In this document: in pieces, positions 23,907 through 35,488 of the stretch
How the letters are laid out: every line of letters starts with the position of its first letter
How positions within the stretch are numbered: position 1 is the first letter of the stretch
Assembly (NCBI GenBank): GCA_021521415.1
Contig: JAIQDT010001097.1
Span: forward strand, 496,001-560,000
Direction: 5' to 3'
DNA: 64,000 nt
Source: Bidens hawaiensis
Lineage: Eukaryota > Streptophyta > Magnoliopsida > Asterales > Asteraceae
The notes under the pieces: model-generated
What the model was told of the DNA's origin: nothing
The model's input: only the letters and a program-made list of their open reading frames with translations
The model's database searches: none
Made by a program: the position numbers and the translations under genes

Positions 23907-25087
23907 ATGGCACTTGAAGATCAGCCAAATGTAATTGAAACATCTGTTCTTACGCTTATGACGGACATCATCGTCGAAATTCTGTCGAGGCTTCCCGTTG
24001 AATCGGTGTTACGGTGTAAGTCTGTTTGCAAAGCATGGTGCTCTTTAATTTCCGATCCTCGTTTTATCAACTCTCACCTTTCCATATCAACTATAAACAA
24101 TGTTCACGATAGACTCATTTTTAGCACTAGGCGGAGAAAGATGCTTAAGAGTTGTCCTCTTTACGATTCGTTGTATGATAAATCCGTTAATGCTTTAAAG
24201 CTTGACTTTCCATTTAAACGTGCCCGTGATTCTGTTTGGATCGCCGGTTCTTGTAACGGATTGGTATGCATAGCTGTTGAGGAGGATGTTATTTCTAAAG
24301 CTTTGTTTATTTGGAACCCGAGTACTAGAAGATCATACAGACTACCAAGCAATGGTCATACCGGCTGGCGGTTTTGGTCTATGCATTATGGTTTTGGGTA
24401 TGATGAGTCTACTAATGATTACAAAGTTGTTGAAATTGGTGTTAGATTTATAGAGAGGTTTAAGCACGAAACCTCGGTTGAGATATACTCGTTGAGAAAT
24501 GGAAACTGGAAGAATGTTGGTGCTTTTCCTTATGGTATGCCGACTGAGCTTCGTGCTAAGTTCTTGAACGGAGCTCTTCATTGGGCTGCTAATAAGGATT
24601 ATTCACCGGATTTTTCTTCTAACGTTGAGGATGAAGATGGAGTTCCAGTTATTCAGTTGTCTTGTGATTGGGGTATAATTTCTTGGGATTTAGCGAAAGA
24701 GACTTATGGGGAAGTTCTGCAACCTGAGTATGATGAAAGAGATGATTTTATGGATTTCGAATTAGGGTGTTTGAGAGAATGGCTGTGTGTGCTTTCTAAT
24801 TGTTGTGGAGTTTGTGTGAATTTATGGGTGATGAAGGATTATGGAGTGAAAGATTCTTGGACTAAATTGGTTTCCATCCCGTATTTGACTGAACCTGAGA
24901 CGGGTCGTATTTGATGCCTTTGTGTATTTCAAATGACGGAAAAGTTTTGGTGCAACTCGGGTCGAAACTGATTGACTATGATTCCAAGAATGGTTCGTTT
25001 TCAGAGAAACAAAATTGTGCTAAACTTGACCAAGCTTCTACCTTTGTTGAAAGTCTGGTTTCACCTATGCCTGCAGCGGCTCTTTGA
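23907..25087 (+). pseudogene. F-box/FBA gene with one late frameshift (locus 6)
   Basis: The start is the ATG at 23907 (MALEDQPNVIETS). An out-of-frame ATG lies five bases upstream. The frame includes an intact F-box (LSRLPVESVLRCKSVCKAW) and most of the FBA region, with an acidic insertion near SSNVEDEDGVPV (about 24625). It ends at TGA 24914 just after PYLTEPETGRI. Relative to paralogues one base is missing near 24908-24911. The lost C-terminus continues in another frame from 24913 (MPLCISNDGK...FVESLVSPMPAAAL) to a TGA at 25087. A truncated protein of about 335 residues lacking roughly the last 58 could still be expressed, so complete loss of function is not proven. Confidence 0.8.
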
Positions 25088-25092
25088 GATAG

Positions 25093-25580
25093 GTAATTTT
25101 TGCTCTTTTAAACTTGTTTTCACTTTCTTGTTGTTGTAACTAGCAATAAACCATATGTTGTCTAGTTTTTAACCCTGAAGAAGACAAGTAGCCATGTTTA
25201 CTCTTAAAGTTTGCATACAAATTATGTACTGTGACTTCTCAATAGAGGGAAATTTTATTTACAATGCACATATAGTGTATCATCAATTAAGCAATGCTAC
25301 ATGTGCACTTAATTTAAGGGAAGTGCAATACTTTCTTATTTTTTGTAATGATTACATTGAACAAATATATAGCTTTACCTTAAAATTTTGCAAAGGAAAG
25401 TAAAATGAAGGGAGCCATATATATATATATATTTGTAACTAATTTATATAGTATTATGCCTTAGTTTTGGCTTGATATGCATAGACCATATGGTATTACC
25501 AATTTACCCGGGCTAAAATAAATCGATTATTAAAAGAAAAAATAATGAAATTGGTGGGGGGGTTTTTTTTATTAATGCAG
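25093..25580 (+). other. Predicted 3'-UTR intron of F-box locus 6
   Basis: The donor ATAG|GTAATT is five bases after the stop of the repaired frame. The acceptor AATGCAG ends at 25580 and the next exon begins GTAACTCAC. Confidence 0.55.
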
Positions 25581-26537
25581 GTAACTCACAGTGGTTATTG
25601 CTCCTAGCAAATGATGGTCAAGAAGGGTCTTCATTGTTAGTATGAATTACTACAAAGTAACTTGGTGTTAGTATTTCTTATGAGTAATGTTTCTATGCTT
25701 TCAGTGATCATTGAGAACTAGTACATTCTCTTCTCTTTTATGTTTTTTGTTGGACGGTTTGCGTAGCATTTTTTATGGATGTGTATAGTACTATTTTGAG
25801 AAACATGGTATGCAACCTATGTTTATGCTGATAACTATCTCGATTATGGTTAAATTTGTTGGTTTAATGTCACCATGAATCCATGATGAATGGGGATTTG
25901 ACACATCTTTCTGATTTATAACCATCTAAATGACATTATATATTTAACTAATATGTAATATCATTCTCATCCCATCCCTCCCCCATTTCTAAGTTATATA
26001 TACAAAAAAGTGTGTTAAAAACTCACTCCCATCACATTAGCCATTCCTCTACACCACCCTCTATATTTTAACAAGTTGTTATAATAGTTTTTTATACATA
26101 TGGCTGTAAGCATATAAAATCAAGAAATATAATAAATTAATTGTTTATAACTAAGATAATGAAAAAATCGGTGCACCATAGATTGTATGTGGAAGGTTCT
26201 TTAAAATTTGAGATAAAATTTGAAAAGTATGATTTTTATAAAATGATGAAGTGAATATAAATGCTCTAAGTTGAAAAGTTTGATTCCTTATGATTTTGCC
26301 ACACTATTTTGATACATATACATTTTTTGCCCTTAACTTTAAGTTTTACATATGTACATTTTTAGCCCCTCATTTGTTAAGCAAGTTTCACATATGTACG
26401 TTTTTGGTCCCTCAACTTTTGTTTCACGCATTTATTTTTTAGCACCACAACTTTGGTACGAATTGAACCCGCATCGACAAACTTCACATCATGTACTCGC
26501 TGCAAATGAACGATAGCTTTCGAAATGTAATGCATTC

Positions 26538-27040
26538 AAGGTTGTAAATGAACTGAATGGAGCCTTGTTCATGTTCATTCATTAAGCATTAAAGTTGTTC
26601 ATGAACATTAACCAAACAGAAAATGTTGTTCGTGTTCGTTTGTTAAGGAACTGAAGTTGTTCACGAACGCTAACCGAACGGAAAATATTGTTTGTATTCG
26701 TTCATTAAGGAATTGAACTTGTTTACGGACGATTCACGAACTCAAATGAACATGCACTATTTTAAAAAAACATTCTTATACAAAACATTATACATAATCA
26801 CCTTAGATATAAAGTTGTGCACTTGAAATAATAATAATAATAATAATCATAAGCATAATCATACCCAATCAACAGTCAACGAAGTACAAGTTAGATTTGT
26901 TGTTAGTTAAAGCAAGATTGTTCACATACACTAATGGACAAACACAACCTATGTTCATGTTTGTTCATTTATTAAAAGAACTTCCTAGCAAACGGTTTCA
27001 CGAACTGTTCATTGAACGTTCAATACACTTACAACCCTAA
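26538..27040. mobile_element. hAT-type MITE in unit B (shortened)
   Basis: Same insertion as 8252-8949, flanked by ATGCATTC (26530-26537) and ATGCATTT (27041-27048). It is about 200 bp shorter inside. Confidence 0.65.
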
Positions 27041-27185
27041 ATGCATTTAACCCGCCTCCTAGACATTGGACCTTATGTTAAAAAGAAGCAATTTACAAGG
27101 GGTATAAATAAATAACCACACAGGTGATATTTTTCCTCAAATAAATTACGATTACCGTAGAACCCTAGTATGTTAATTGGCTAAA

Positions 27186-28330
27186 ATGGAACCTCATCAC
27201 CGGCAACAACCAAAGAGAATTCTCAGTACATCTGAATCTTTTCCTACGCTTCTGACTGAGATCATCCTCGAAATTCTGCTGAGGCTTCCCGTTGAGTCGC
27301 TGTTAAGGTATAAGTCAGTTTGCAAGTCATGGCGCTCTTTTTATTTCTGATCCTCACTTTGTCAAGTCTCATCTTGCTATATCAACTAGAAGCAATTACT
27401 GTAGACAACATAGACTAATTTTTAGCACTGGGGATGGAGAAAAGCTTAAGATTTGTAACCTTCATCATGTGTTGTATGATAACTCCATTAATGTTTTAGA
27501 GCGTGATTATTCATCTAGACACCTGCTTGAAACTCCTAAGATCCTGGGTTCTTGTAATGGATTGCTATGCGTAGCTATCAAAGGAGTTGCTCGGTTTATT
27601 TGGAACCCGAGTACTAGAATATCATACAGATTGCCACCCACTGGCTATAGAAAGGAGTTTGGTTCGTATGTGCTGTATGGTTTTGGGTATGATGAGTCTA
27701 CTGATGATTACAAAGTTGCTGAAATATCTTCTCATAATAAAGATAAGCGTGAAACCTTCGTTAAGATATACTCGTTGAAGATTGGGAACTGGAAGAAAAT
27801 TGATGCTTTTCCAAATGGTTTTCAATTCCATATTGATTACGGTAAGTTCTGTAATGGGGCTCTTCACTGGGCTGCTAGTAAAGATTTAGGGCCATGGACA
27901 ATAGTTTCTTTGGATTTAGCAAAGGAGACTTATGGGCAAGTTTTGCAGCCTCTGTATGATGAAGGTGATTATAAGGATTTGAAACTGGGGTCTTTGAGAG
28001 AATGGTTGTGTGTGGTTTGTAGTTATTATGGAATGCGTGCGGATGTGTGGGTGAAGAAGGCTTATGGAATGAAAGATTCTTGGACTAAATTGGTTTCCAT
28101 CCCGTATTTCAGTGATCCTTGGATGGATCAGTGTTTGATGCCTTTGTGTATTTCAAATAATGGAAAACTTTTGTTACAATTTGTGTTAGTAGGTTGGTCA
28201 CAATTGATTGTCTATGACTTCCAAGAACGGTTCATTTTCAGAAATTCACGACTTTAATAAGTCAGCAAGCTTCTACCTTTGTTGAGAGTTTGGTTTCACC
28301 TATGCCTCCCCCAGGCTGCATCAGGTCTCG
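27186..28330 (+). pseudogene. F-box/FBA gene with two frameshifts (locus 7)
   Basis: The ATG at 27186 starts the N-terminus (MEPHHRQQPKRILS) and the F-box, where the usual RCKSVCKSW is RYKSVCKSW. An extra base in CTCTTTTTATTTC near 27340 brings a TGA at 27348. The correct frame resumes and runs through the whole FBA region, with WNPSTRISYRLPP, KIYSLKIGNWKK, FCNGALHWAA and SLDLAKETYG, as a long open stretch up to 28257. A second extra base near 28218 (TATGACTTCCAAG where paralogues have TATGATTCCAAG) breaks the tail. About 60 bp are then lost after GGTCTCG at 28330, removing both the normal stop and the intron donor seen in locus 8. It is clearly a dead gene. Confidence 0.85.
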
Positions 28331-28758
28331 CATTAATCATTATATATAATGTTAAACAAAAATAACTGTATGATATATATTATGTTATATAAAATTATAA
28401 TTTATAATATATATATATAAAAGGTAATTGATATTTAGTAAACGAGCTGAGCCCAACCCGAACTTGAGCTTGAAAAACTACTCATCAGCCGAGCTTGAGC
28501 TTTAGACATAGAGATCGAAACGAGCTGAGCTCGAGCTCTGTGTAAGTTAAACGAGCCAAGCTCGAGCCTAGCCGCATTCCGGTTTGGCTCGAATCGTTTG
28601 CACCCCTAACTGTCATATATATTTGTAACTAGTTTATATAGTATTATACCTTAGTTGTGGCTTACCTTATATAGACCATATGATTATGAGGCTAATATAA
28701 AACGATTATTTAAAGGAAAAAATAGTGAAATTGATGGGGTTGCTTTGTATTGATGCAG
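28331..28758 (+). other. Former 3'-UTR intron of locus 7, donor deleted
   Basis: The acceptor TGATGCAG|GTAACTCGC (AG at 28757-28758) is still present, but the matching donor was removed by the deletion at 28330. The stretch 28440-28610 is the same GAGC-rich MITE remnant as in loci 3 and 8. Confidence 0.5.
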
Positions 28759-30819
28759 GTAACTCGCAGTGGTTATTGCTCCTAGCAAATGATGGTCAAG
28801 AAAGGTCTTTATTGCTGGTATGAATTACTACAAAGTAGCTTGGTGTCAGTATATTTTTGAGTAATGTTTCTATGCTTTCCATGTTCACCTGTGAAACGAT
28901 ACATTCTCTTCACTTTTATGTTTTTTGTTGGACGGTTTGCGTAGCGTTTTATGGGTATGGTTAGTACTGTTTTGAGAAACAAGGTAAGCATCTATGTTTG
29001 TATCTCAATTGTGGTTAAATTTGTTGGTTTTATATCACCATGATTAATTGGGGATTTGACAGGAAACTGTGGGTATTTGGGTCAGGATGCAAAAAAAGAA
29101 GTTGTTTTCTAGAAGTTTTGTATAATTGGTATATTTTAGAATATTATACCAAAATGTCGGTTAGGCAAGTATTTTAGTAAGTTGATTTTGGAGATTCTAA
29201 GTATGTTAATACATTTTGGATGCTATCATGTTTCCTCTCATTTTGTAGTTGAGCTTATAGTTTTCTTAATTTAAAACGGGTTAGAGATAATTTCATGCAT
29301 CATGTACTTGTAAAATGGCCGGAAATTGCTTCATTAGAACCTGCTTGTAGGGCCAGGATATTTATCTGATATAACACATATATATTAACAATAGTAACTG
29401 AATAGATAGAGGTTTGTACTAGCAAACACACAAAAACATTTATAAAAACTTTTCAAAATACTCAGCAGAAGTCACAAGATGGATGCGCGATTGATCATGA
29501 CCCAACTGTTAAAAGAGTCCAGTATAGCACAAAATCTCAGGCATGATGGTGGGTTGCTGGAATTCGTTGTTTCCGGTGTCAGCATCTAATCCATAAGTTA
29601 TATGCTCTACATCACAAACATAATGAAGGTTGAAAGGATCCAAACCTTGTTTTAGTGCTTTTGAATTTTGTCAAATTATTAAACCCCAAATAACAAAAAG
29701 AAAAAAAAAAGTTAGGGATGAGATTTTTTTTCCAAATACCTTTACCCGTATCCGTCTATTCGGTACGAGCTCATGTACCCAGATTTATTGATTTTGGGGT
29801 ACATGTACGGGTATTACGGGTACTCAATACCCGTTTAAAAAATGTAGGGCCTTTTATTGGGTTTCCAACACTCAAGATTTACCTATTTGTGCTTTTTATC
29901 ATCATGCAGTTCAAGGTCCAAGGTTTTAAGCATGCTTTTCAAAACCTAATTGCCTTATTCTTCCCATCGATAGATAGACAAATCTCATCCTGAGTTCCAG
30001 TCAATTGTATATTTTAATATTCACTTGATTATGAACGGATTTTATATTATGGTTAATCTGTTTCATTTTTAGTTTTAGTATTATATTTTGGTTGGGTTAT
30101 TACGGTTTTGGTTGTGGTATTGCGTTTTTGGTATTATAGATAATTGATTATCGGTACCGTACCGGTACAGATAGCAACTTTAGTGGAGATTTTTTTTAAA
30201 AAGAACAAATGGGTACCGAAGCGAGTATCGTACCGAAAGTACATGTACCATAATATTCGGTGAATTTTTGGTGGATTAGGTGGTTTAAAGAAAAAAAAGC
30301 GGTTTCAAGTGGTTGACATGAATTTGATTGGGTTTAGGTAGTTTGCTATATGAGATAGGGGATTACTAGTACACGTAAGCTTACTTTCCACGTGTCTTTC
30401 CACGCCATCCAATTGAACACAAGTGTCGTCCAAGTCAGCGGGGTGTGACACGTGGAATCCGCTATTTGATATAGCGGAATACACAAACTCCTTTTACCTG
30501 ACACTTACCACCATTCGGAAATATTTTTTACCACCCGGACATGTGTCACAACCCAATGAATCCTCTATTTGATATCTCAAATCTCTATTTGATATCTCAA
30601 ATAGAGGATTGCCGGTACAAAAAAATATGCTTCAACTTTCTCGTGAATAAATTGTATTGAAATTTCATAATTTATTCCAAACTAGCATGTAAACTAAGAA
30701 ATTGTTTATGGTTGTAACCTAACAATGTTCTTAATACATGTATCAATCGACTTTTACCGTCAATGAATATGTCACATTTACGTATAGTTAGCTAGGAAAA
30801 ATGTTTTGTGCTTTAATTC
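28759..30819. other. 3' flank of locus 7 and spacer
   Basis: Collinear with unit A until about 29700. After that come ACGGGTACTCAATACCCG-like words and a short duplicated palindromic patch at 30545-30615 (CTATTTGATATCTCAAAT, present twice). No gene is seen. Confidence 0.4.
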
Positions 30820-31065
30820 CTTATGCTTTTGGCACACTATTTTGACACATATACACTTTTTGCCCTTAACTTTAAGTTTCATATATGTATGTTTTTGGCC
30901 CCTCATTCGTTTCACAAGTTTTGCATATATACGTTTTTGGTCCCTCAACTTTTAAGTTTTGCATGTATATGTTTTTCCTCTAAACTTTTGTTACACAAGT
31001 TTCACATGTATACGTTTTTGGTCCCAAAAACTTTTGTTTCACACGATTATTTTTTAGCCCCACAA

Positions 31066-31686
31066 CCGAACGGAAAATATTCCCATGCTCGATCACTTGT
31101 TAAGGAATTCAACTTGTTCATTAACGCTAACCAAGGAAAATATTGTCCGTGTTCATTCGTAGGAATTGAACTTATTCGCAGACGATTCACGAATGCATTT
31201 GAACATGTAATATTTATAATAATATAAAAAACATTCTTAATCCAATGCATTAGACATAATCCCCTTAGATATAAAGTTGTGCACTTGAAATAATAATAAT
31301 AATCATAAGCATAATCATCCCCATTCGGCAATTTTATGTTGATAATGCCATCGGAGCACAAATTAGATTTATTGTTAGTTAAAACAAGACTTTATAAAAC
31401 AAACCATTAACTAAACCAACTGAACATAAACAAAATAATTATAATTTTAAATGCTAGATTGGTAAGTAAAATAAAATATTAAAAAAATATAAAACAAACC
31501 TTTAACGGATGAGTATGAACAAACACACGTTAACGAACATAAATTGACACTTTATCTTTTAACGTTCACAAACACTAATGAACAAACGCAACCTTTGTTC
31601 ATGTTTGTTCAGTTATTATACGAAAGAACGTAAACGAACTTCCCGTCAAACTGTTCGCTAAACGTTCGGTTTATTTACAGCTGTAA
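31066..31686. mobile_element. hAT-type MITE in unit C, left end deleted
   Basis: The right end TTTACAGCTGTAA and flanking ATGCATTT (31687-31694) are retained. The left terminal repeat is gone: CCCCACAAC joins directly to the internal CGAACGGAAAATATT. Confidence 0.6.
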
Positions 31687-32184
31687 ATGCATTTAACCCG
31701 CTTCGTTGCATCGCATAGGTAAAAACAAGCAATTACAAGAAGTATAATAAATAACCGCACATGTGATATTTTTCTCCAAATCAATATTAACAATATTGAT
31801 TTTATTTATTTATAAAAGTTAATGAAGATTTGATTTCCTGAATATGTAGGTAAAAAAGAAATAAATTAGTTTTATAATAGATATCAACATTCAACACCCT
31901 TTATATCTATACTATATAATATATAGTGCATCACACATGGGTAAATTAAGACACTTAATTTGTAATTTACAATTTTTCAAAGTACAACCTAAAATATGGG
32001 TATAGTAATTATTTATAATATTGCCCCCTCAACTTTAATCAACATTTGGAAATTTAAATAATAGTTACAACTTTGATCCCTCATCTTTTAACTATATATT
32101 ATTTATAATTTCACTTTTAACCCAAATTCCCCGACGATTTTTAAACGTTCATAACTTTTTCATACGTTAATATTTTTTTAAACG

Positions 32185-32586
32185 TATGAAAATTAGCCCT
32201 GCTTGCGGTGCGCACATATGATGTATATATGTGTGAACCCTCGGGTGGGCAAAAGTGAAATTGCACTAATTTTGACGTTATTTTACTAATCTCGTGAAAA
32301 TAACGTTAAAAGTGACGGACGGTTAATCAGGCATCATGTAGTGGGGTTGATAGCTGAAAGATAAGGGTACATGCACCGATCAGCCGGTGTCCCGATGATT
32401 GAGTGCTATGTGCCTTATGTCTAAGGCTTGATGCAAAACTACTATCGAGCCGGGGGTCTCACCGGAAGCAGCCTCTCTATCCCTATGGGGTAGAGGTAAG
32501 GCTGCCTACATCTTACCCTCCTCAGACCATACCATAGCTTTGCTATTGGTGGGATATACTGAGTACGATGATGATGATGATGATGA
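32185..32586 (+). mobile_element. SINE or RTE 3'-tail-like insertion inside Helitron
   Basis: A GGTAGAGGTAAGGCTGCCTA and CTCCTCAGACC stretch followed by GCTATTGGTGGGATATACTG and a GATGATGATGATGATG tail is typical of plant Au-like SINEs and RTE LINE 3' ends. A related tail lies at 44035-44175. Boundaries are set by loss and return of Helitron homology. Confidence 0.55.
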
Positions 32587-32937
32587 ATATTTTTTTAAAA
32601 ATATTGCACCATAAAAACAAGCATTTAATTATCTTTAATTTGAGTATGATATTGTCATAGTTTATTTTCAGTTAAAAAAATAGCATCTTACGTATAGGTG
32701 TTTGTGGTCCGGTTTTGATGGTTTTAAACTAAGCCATGAGCCAAGCCGTTTTTTGTCATCGAAAACTGAAACCAAACCGTTGAAAATTAAGACCCAACAA
32801 AAACAAACCATTAACAATGGTTAGATTTCGGTTTCATTTGGATTTTGCTACTAAATTGAGTTTAAAATAAGAATTCTTAATATTCCACAATTTCAAATGG
32901 AATGACGAGCACCCAAAAATCTCTTACGTGATTATTA

Positions 32938-33815
32938 AGATCTGTATTTTCCGCTGTGAAGAGGTAGGTTCCCGCAAAGCCCAGTTGGACCCACAAGACT
33001 CACCTTGAGGAGGTACGTCCACGCAAAGACCAACTGGATCCGCAGGACCCACCATGCTCAGAGAGATGAAGATCTTACACGCAGTAAGCCAGCTGTCCCC
33101 GCAGGAAAGCCTCCCTTGGTACAGTACCCTGCCTGTTCCCGCAGCTGTGGGTACAAGCCAAGAAGGAAGGCTACCCGCACTAACAGTAAGGCTACACGCA
33201 TAAGGCACTGACTCTTAATACTTCAGTAATGTCACCTGAAGAAGGAATGAGCAGGGCGGGAATATTCCCGCCCAAAAGAGCCAGTCCGTACGCTTCTAGA
33301 AGATCTTTTGTACTATACCTACCAAAGTATGGACAAATAGACAAGATCTGACAAAAGCAACCCATGAACCAATCACAGGGTGACAGCTCACTGACAATAG
33401 TACGAGGAGGAGCACGCTCCAGTACAAAATGTCACTATCAGCCGCTGCCTACCCACCAACTCCCATCATGGCACGAACGTAGCCCATAGTTGGTGGAAAA
33501 GGAATATTATATACAGCTGGTCGTACCTGCTTGAAAACCTACCTTCGGCTATAAATACTCCAACACCCTGGAACGGTATCATCATCTTCTCTCTAGCTAT
33601 TTCTCTTTATATACACTTATATTTAGAGCAACCTAGACTGATTCTCATGCCGGAGGGTGGTCACAAGGAGGAACCCCCTTCTCAGTGACGAGCTTACGGT
33701 GTCTGTTTTGTAGGTTGATAAGAATAGCCATCTTTGCCGGACCTAACCCTCGTGAGAAACATCTACTTATCCTAAGATTATCCTTAATCTGTCGGGGTCA
33801 TTTGGTGTGTCTTCA
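32938..33815 (+). mobile_element. LTR-like insertion inside Helitron
   Basis: GC-richer foreign block between Helitron words ACGTGATTA (about 32929-32937) and GCTGCATCGCGCG (33819 on). It contains a TATAAATA box at 33550-33557, then a CTCTCTAGC stretch, CAACCTAGACTGATTCTC and GGGTGGTCACAAGGAGGAAC, a layout resembling the promoter and R/U5 part of a plant LTR. No internal domain or second LTR is present, so a solo LTR is most likely. Exact ends and target duplication were not resolved. Confidence 0.45.
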
Positions 33816-33881
33816 CGCTGCATCGCGCGTCTAGTTTTAAAAATGCATGTTACAAACCACCATCCCTAATTAACCCTAGCA

Positions 33882-35048
33882 ATGGCAGTCGAAGACGAAG
33901 ATCCTCCATCAGTTGTTACGTTTCCTACTGAGATCATCCTCGAAATTCTACTGAGGCTTCCGGTTGAATCGGTGTTACGGTGTAAGTCTGTTTGCAAGTC
34001 ATGGTACTCTTTAATATCCGATCCTCATTTTGTTAAGTGTCATCTTGCTATCTCAACTAGAAGCAATTACTATAGACAGCATAGACTAGTTTTTAATTAC
34101 ACTGAAAGAAACATAATTAAATTTGATAACTCCTCCGTTTTTAGTACTAATCAAGGAACACGGATTGAATCTTGTAATCTTCATGATGTGCTGTATGATA
34201 ACTCCGTTAATAATGCTTTAGAGCTTGATTATCCATTCAAACACCCGAGTAAACGTGTTTCGATTGTCGGTTCTTGTAACGGATTGGTATGCATAGATGT
34301 TGACAAGGACGTTCTGTATATTTGGAACCCGAGTACTAGAATATCATACAGATTGCCACCCACTGGTACTTCTAGAAATCGGGTTGGTTGGTATGTGCTG
34401 TATGGTTTTGGGTATGATGAGTCTACTGATGATTACAAAGTTGTCGAATTATATAATCGTTTTATAGAACCGTGTGAAACCTTCATTAAGATATACTCGT
34501 TGAAGGGTGGAAACTGGAAGAACATTGACGTTTGTCCTCATCGTTATTCATTCTCTGATGGTCATGGTAAGTTCTGTAATGGGGCTCTTCATTGGGCTGC
34601 TGGCCGTGGACTATAGTTTCTTTGGATTTAGCAAACGAGACTTACGGTCAAGTTTTGCAGCCTGTGTATGATGAAGGTGAAAAGTTTAAAACTGGAGTCT
34701 TTGAGAGAATGGTTGTGTGTGCATTGTGATTATCGTGGAATTCGTGCAGATTTGTGGGTGATGAAGGTTTATGGAACGAAAGATTCTTGGACTAAATTGG
34801 TTTCCATCCCGTATGTCAGTGATCCTTTGACGGATCAGCGTTTGATGCCTTTGTGTATTTCAAATAATGGAAAACTTTTGTTACAATTTGTGTTAGTAGG
34901 TTGGTCACAATTGATTGTCTATGATTCCAAGAACGGTTCGTTTTCAGAAATTCATAACTTTTATAATTGTCAGCAAGCTTCTACCTTTGTTGAGAGTTTG
35001 GTTTCACCTATGCCCCCCCAGGCTGCAGCAGGTCTCGGAGATAGGTAA
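33882..35048 (+). pseudogene. F-box/FBA gene with 13-bp deletion (locus 8)
   Basis: From ATG 33882 the first 244 residues are a near copy of locus 3: F-box LRLPVESVLRCKSVCKSW, CNGLVC, WNPSTRISYRLPP, KIYSLKGGNW, FCNGALHWAA. A 13-bp loss near 34603 (paralogues have AGTAAAGATTTAG there) leads to TAG at 34614. About 75 bases later another shortening, 5 bp relative to locus 7, brings the reading frame back, so 34668-35048 is in the original frame and encodes the normal C-terminus (LESLREWLC...FVESLVSPMPP...GLGDR). The net change is 18 bp, but the out-of-frame window between contains the stop. The end GAT AGG TAA overlaps the intron donor. The Helitron 47 bp upstream may also have altered expression. 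Confidence 0.85.
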
Positions 35049-35488
35049 TTTTTTATATTATATATAAATATAACGATGATATTGTTAATCATTATATATA
35101 ATGTTAAGAAATAATAACTATATAATATATATTATGTTATATATAGAATTATAATTTATAAAAAATGTATATAAAAATAGTTATTAACATATAAAAAGTA
35201 ACTAATATTTAGTAAACGAGCCGAGCTTGAGCTTTAAAACAGAGATCAAAACGAGCTGAGATCGAACTCTGTGTAAGTTAAACGCGCCAAGCTCGAGCCT
35301 AGTCGAGCTCGGGTTTGGCTCAGCTCGTTTGCACCCCTAACTGTTATATATATTTGTAACTAGTTTATATTGTAGTAAACCTTAGTTTTGACTTACCTTT
35401 CATAGACCATGTGGATTATCAGGCTAATAAAACGATTATTTAAAGGAAAAAATAATGAAATTGGTGGGGTTGTATTGTGTTGATGCAG
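35045..35488 (+). other. Predicted 3'-UTR intron of F-box locus 8
   Basis: The donor GATAG|GTAATT lies inside the stop codon TAA (35046-35048), and the acceptor TGATGCAG ends at 35488. The next exon starts GTAACTC, so splicing recreates the same AGG TAA. Confidence 0.6.

Larger units (their letters stand above)
22640..29700. repeat. Segmental duplication unit B
   Basis: Holds locus 6, a shortened copy of the hAT MITE, and locus 7. It is collinear with unit A except for the Helitron (copy 2) inserted in B and the large deletion in A. Locus 7 and its flank also match unit C. Confidence 0.75.
31906..33834 (+). mobile_element. Helitron copy 3 with nested insertions
   Basis: The 5' end TCTATACTATATAAT and 3' end GCATCGCGCGTCTAG (host T next) match copies 1 and 2, as do internal blocks at about 31906-32180 and 32587-32900. 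Two foreign segments roughly double its length (separate entries). It ends 47 bp before the ATG of F-box locus 8 and so replaces most of that gene's native leader. The matching stretch in unit A (about 9140-9165) lacks it. Confidence 0.75.

Noticed and set aside
30430..30620. Palindromic words CCGCTATTTGATATAGCGG and duplicated CTATTTGATATCTCAAAT
   Set aside because: Short, with no clear termini or target duplication; probably a small local duplication.
32924..33211. Overlapping frames on both strands with Gly/Arg/Pro-rich peptides
   Set aside because: They fall in the LTR-like insert of Helitron copy 3; nothing protein-like is conserved.
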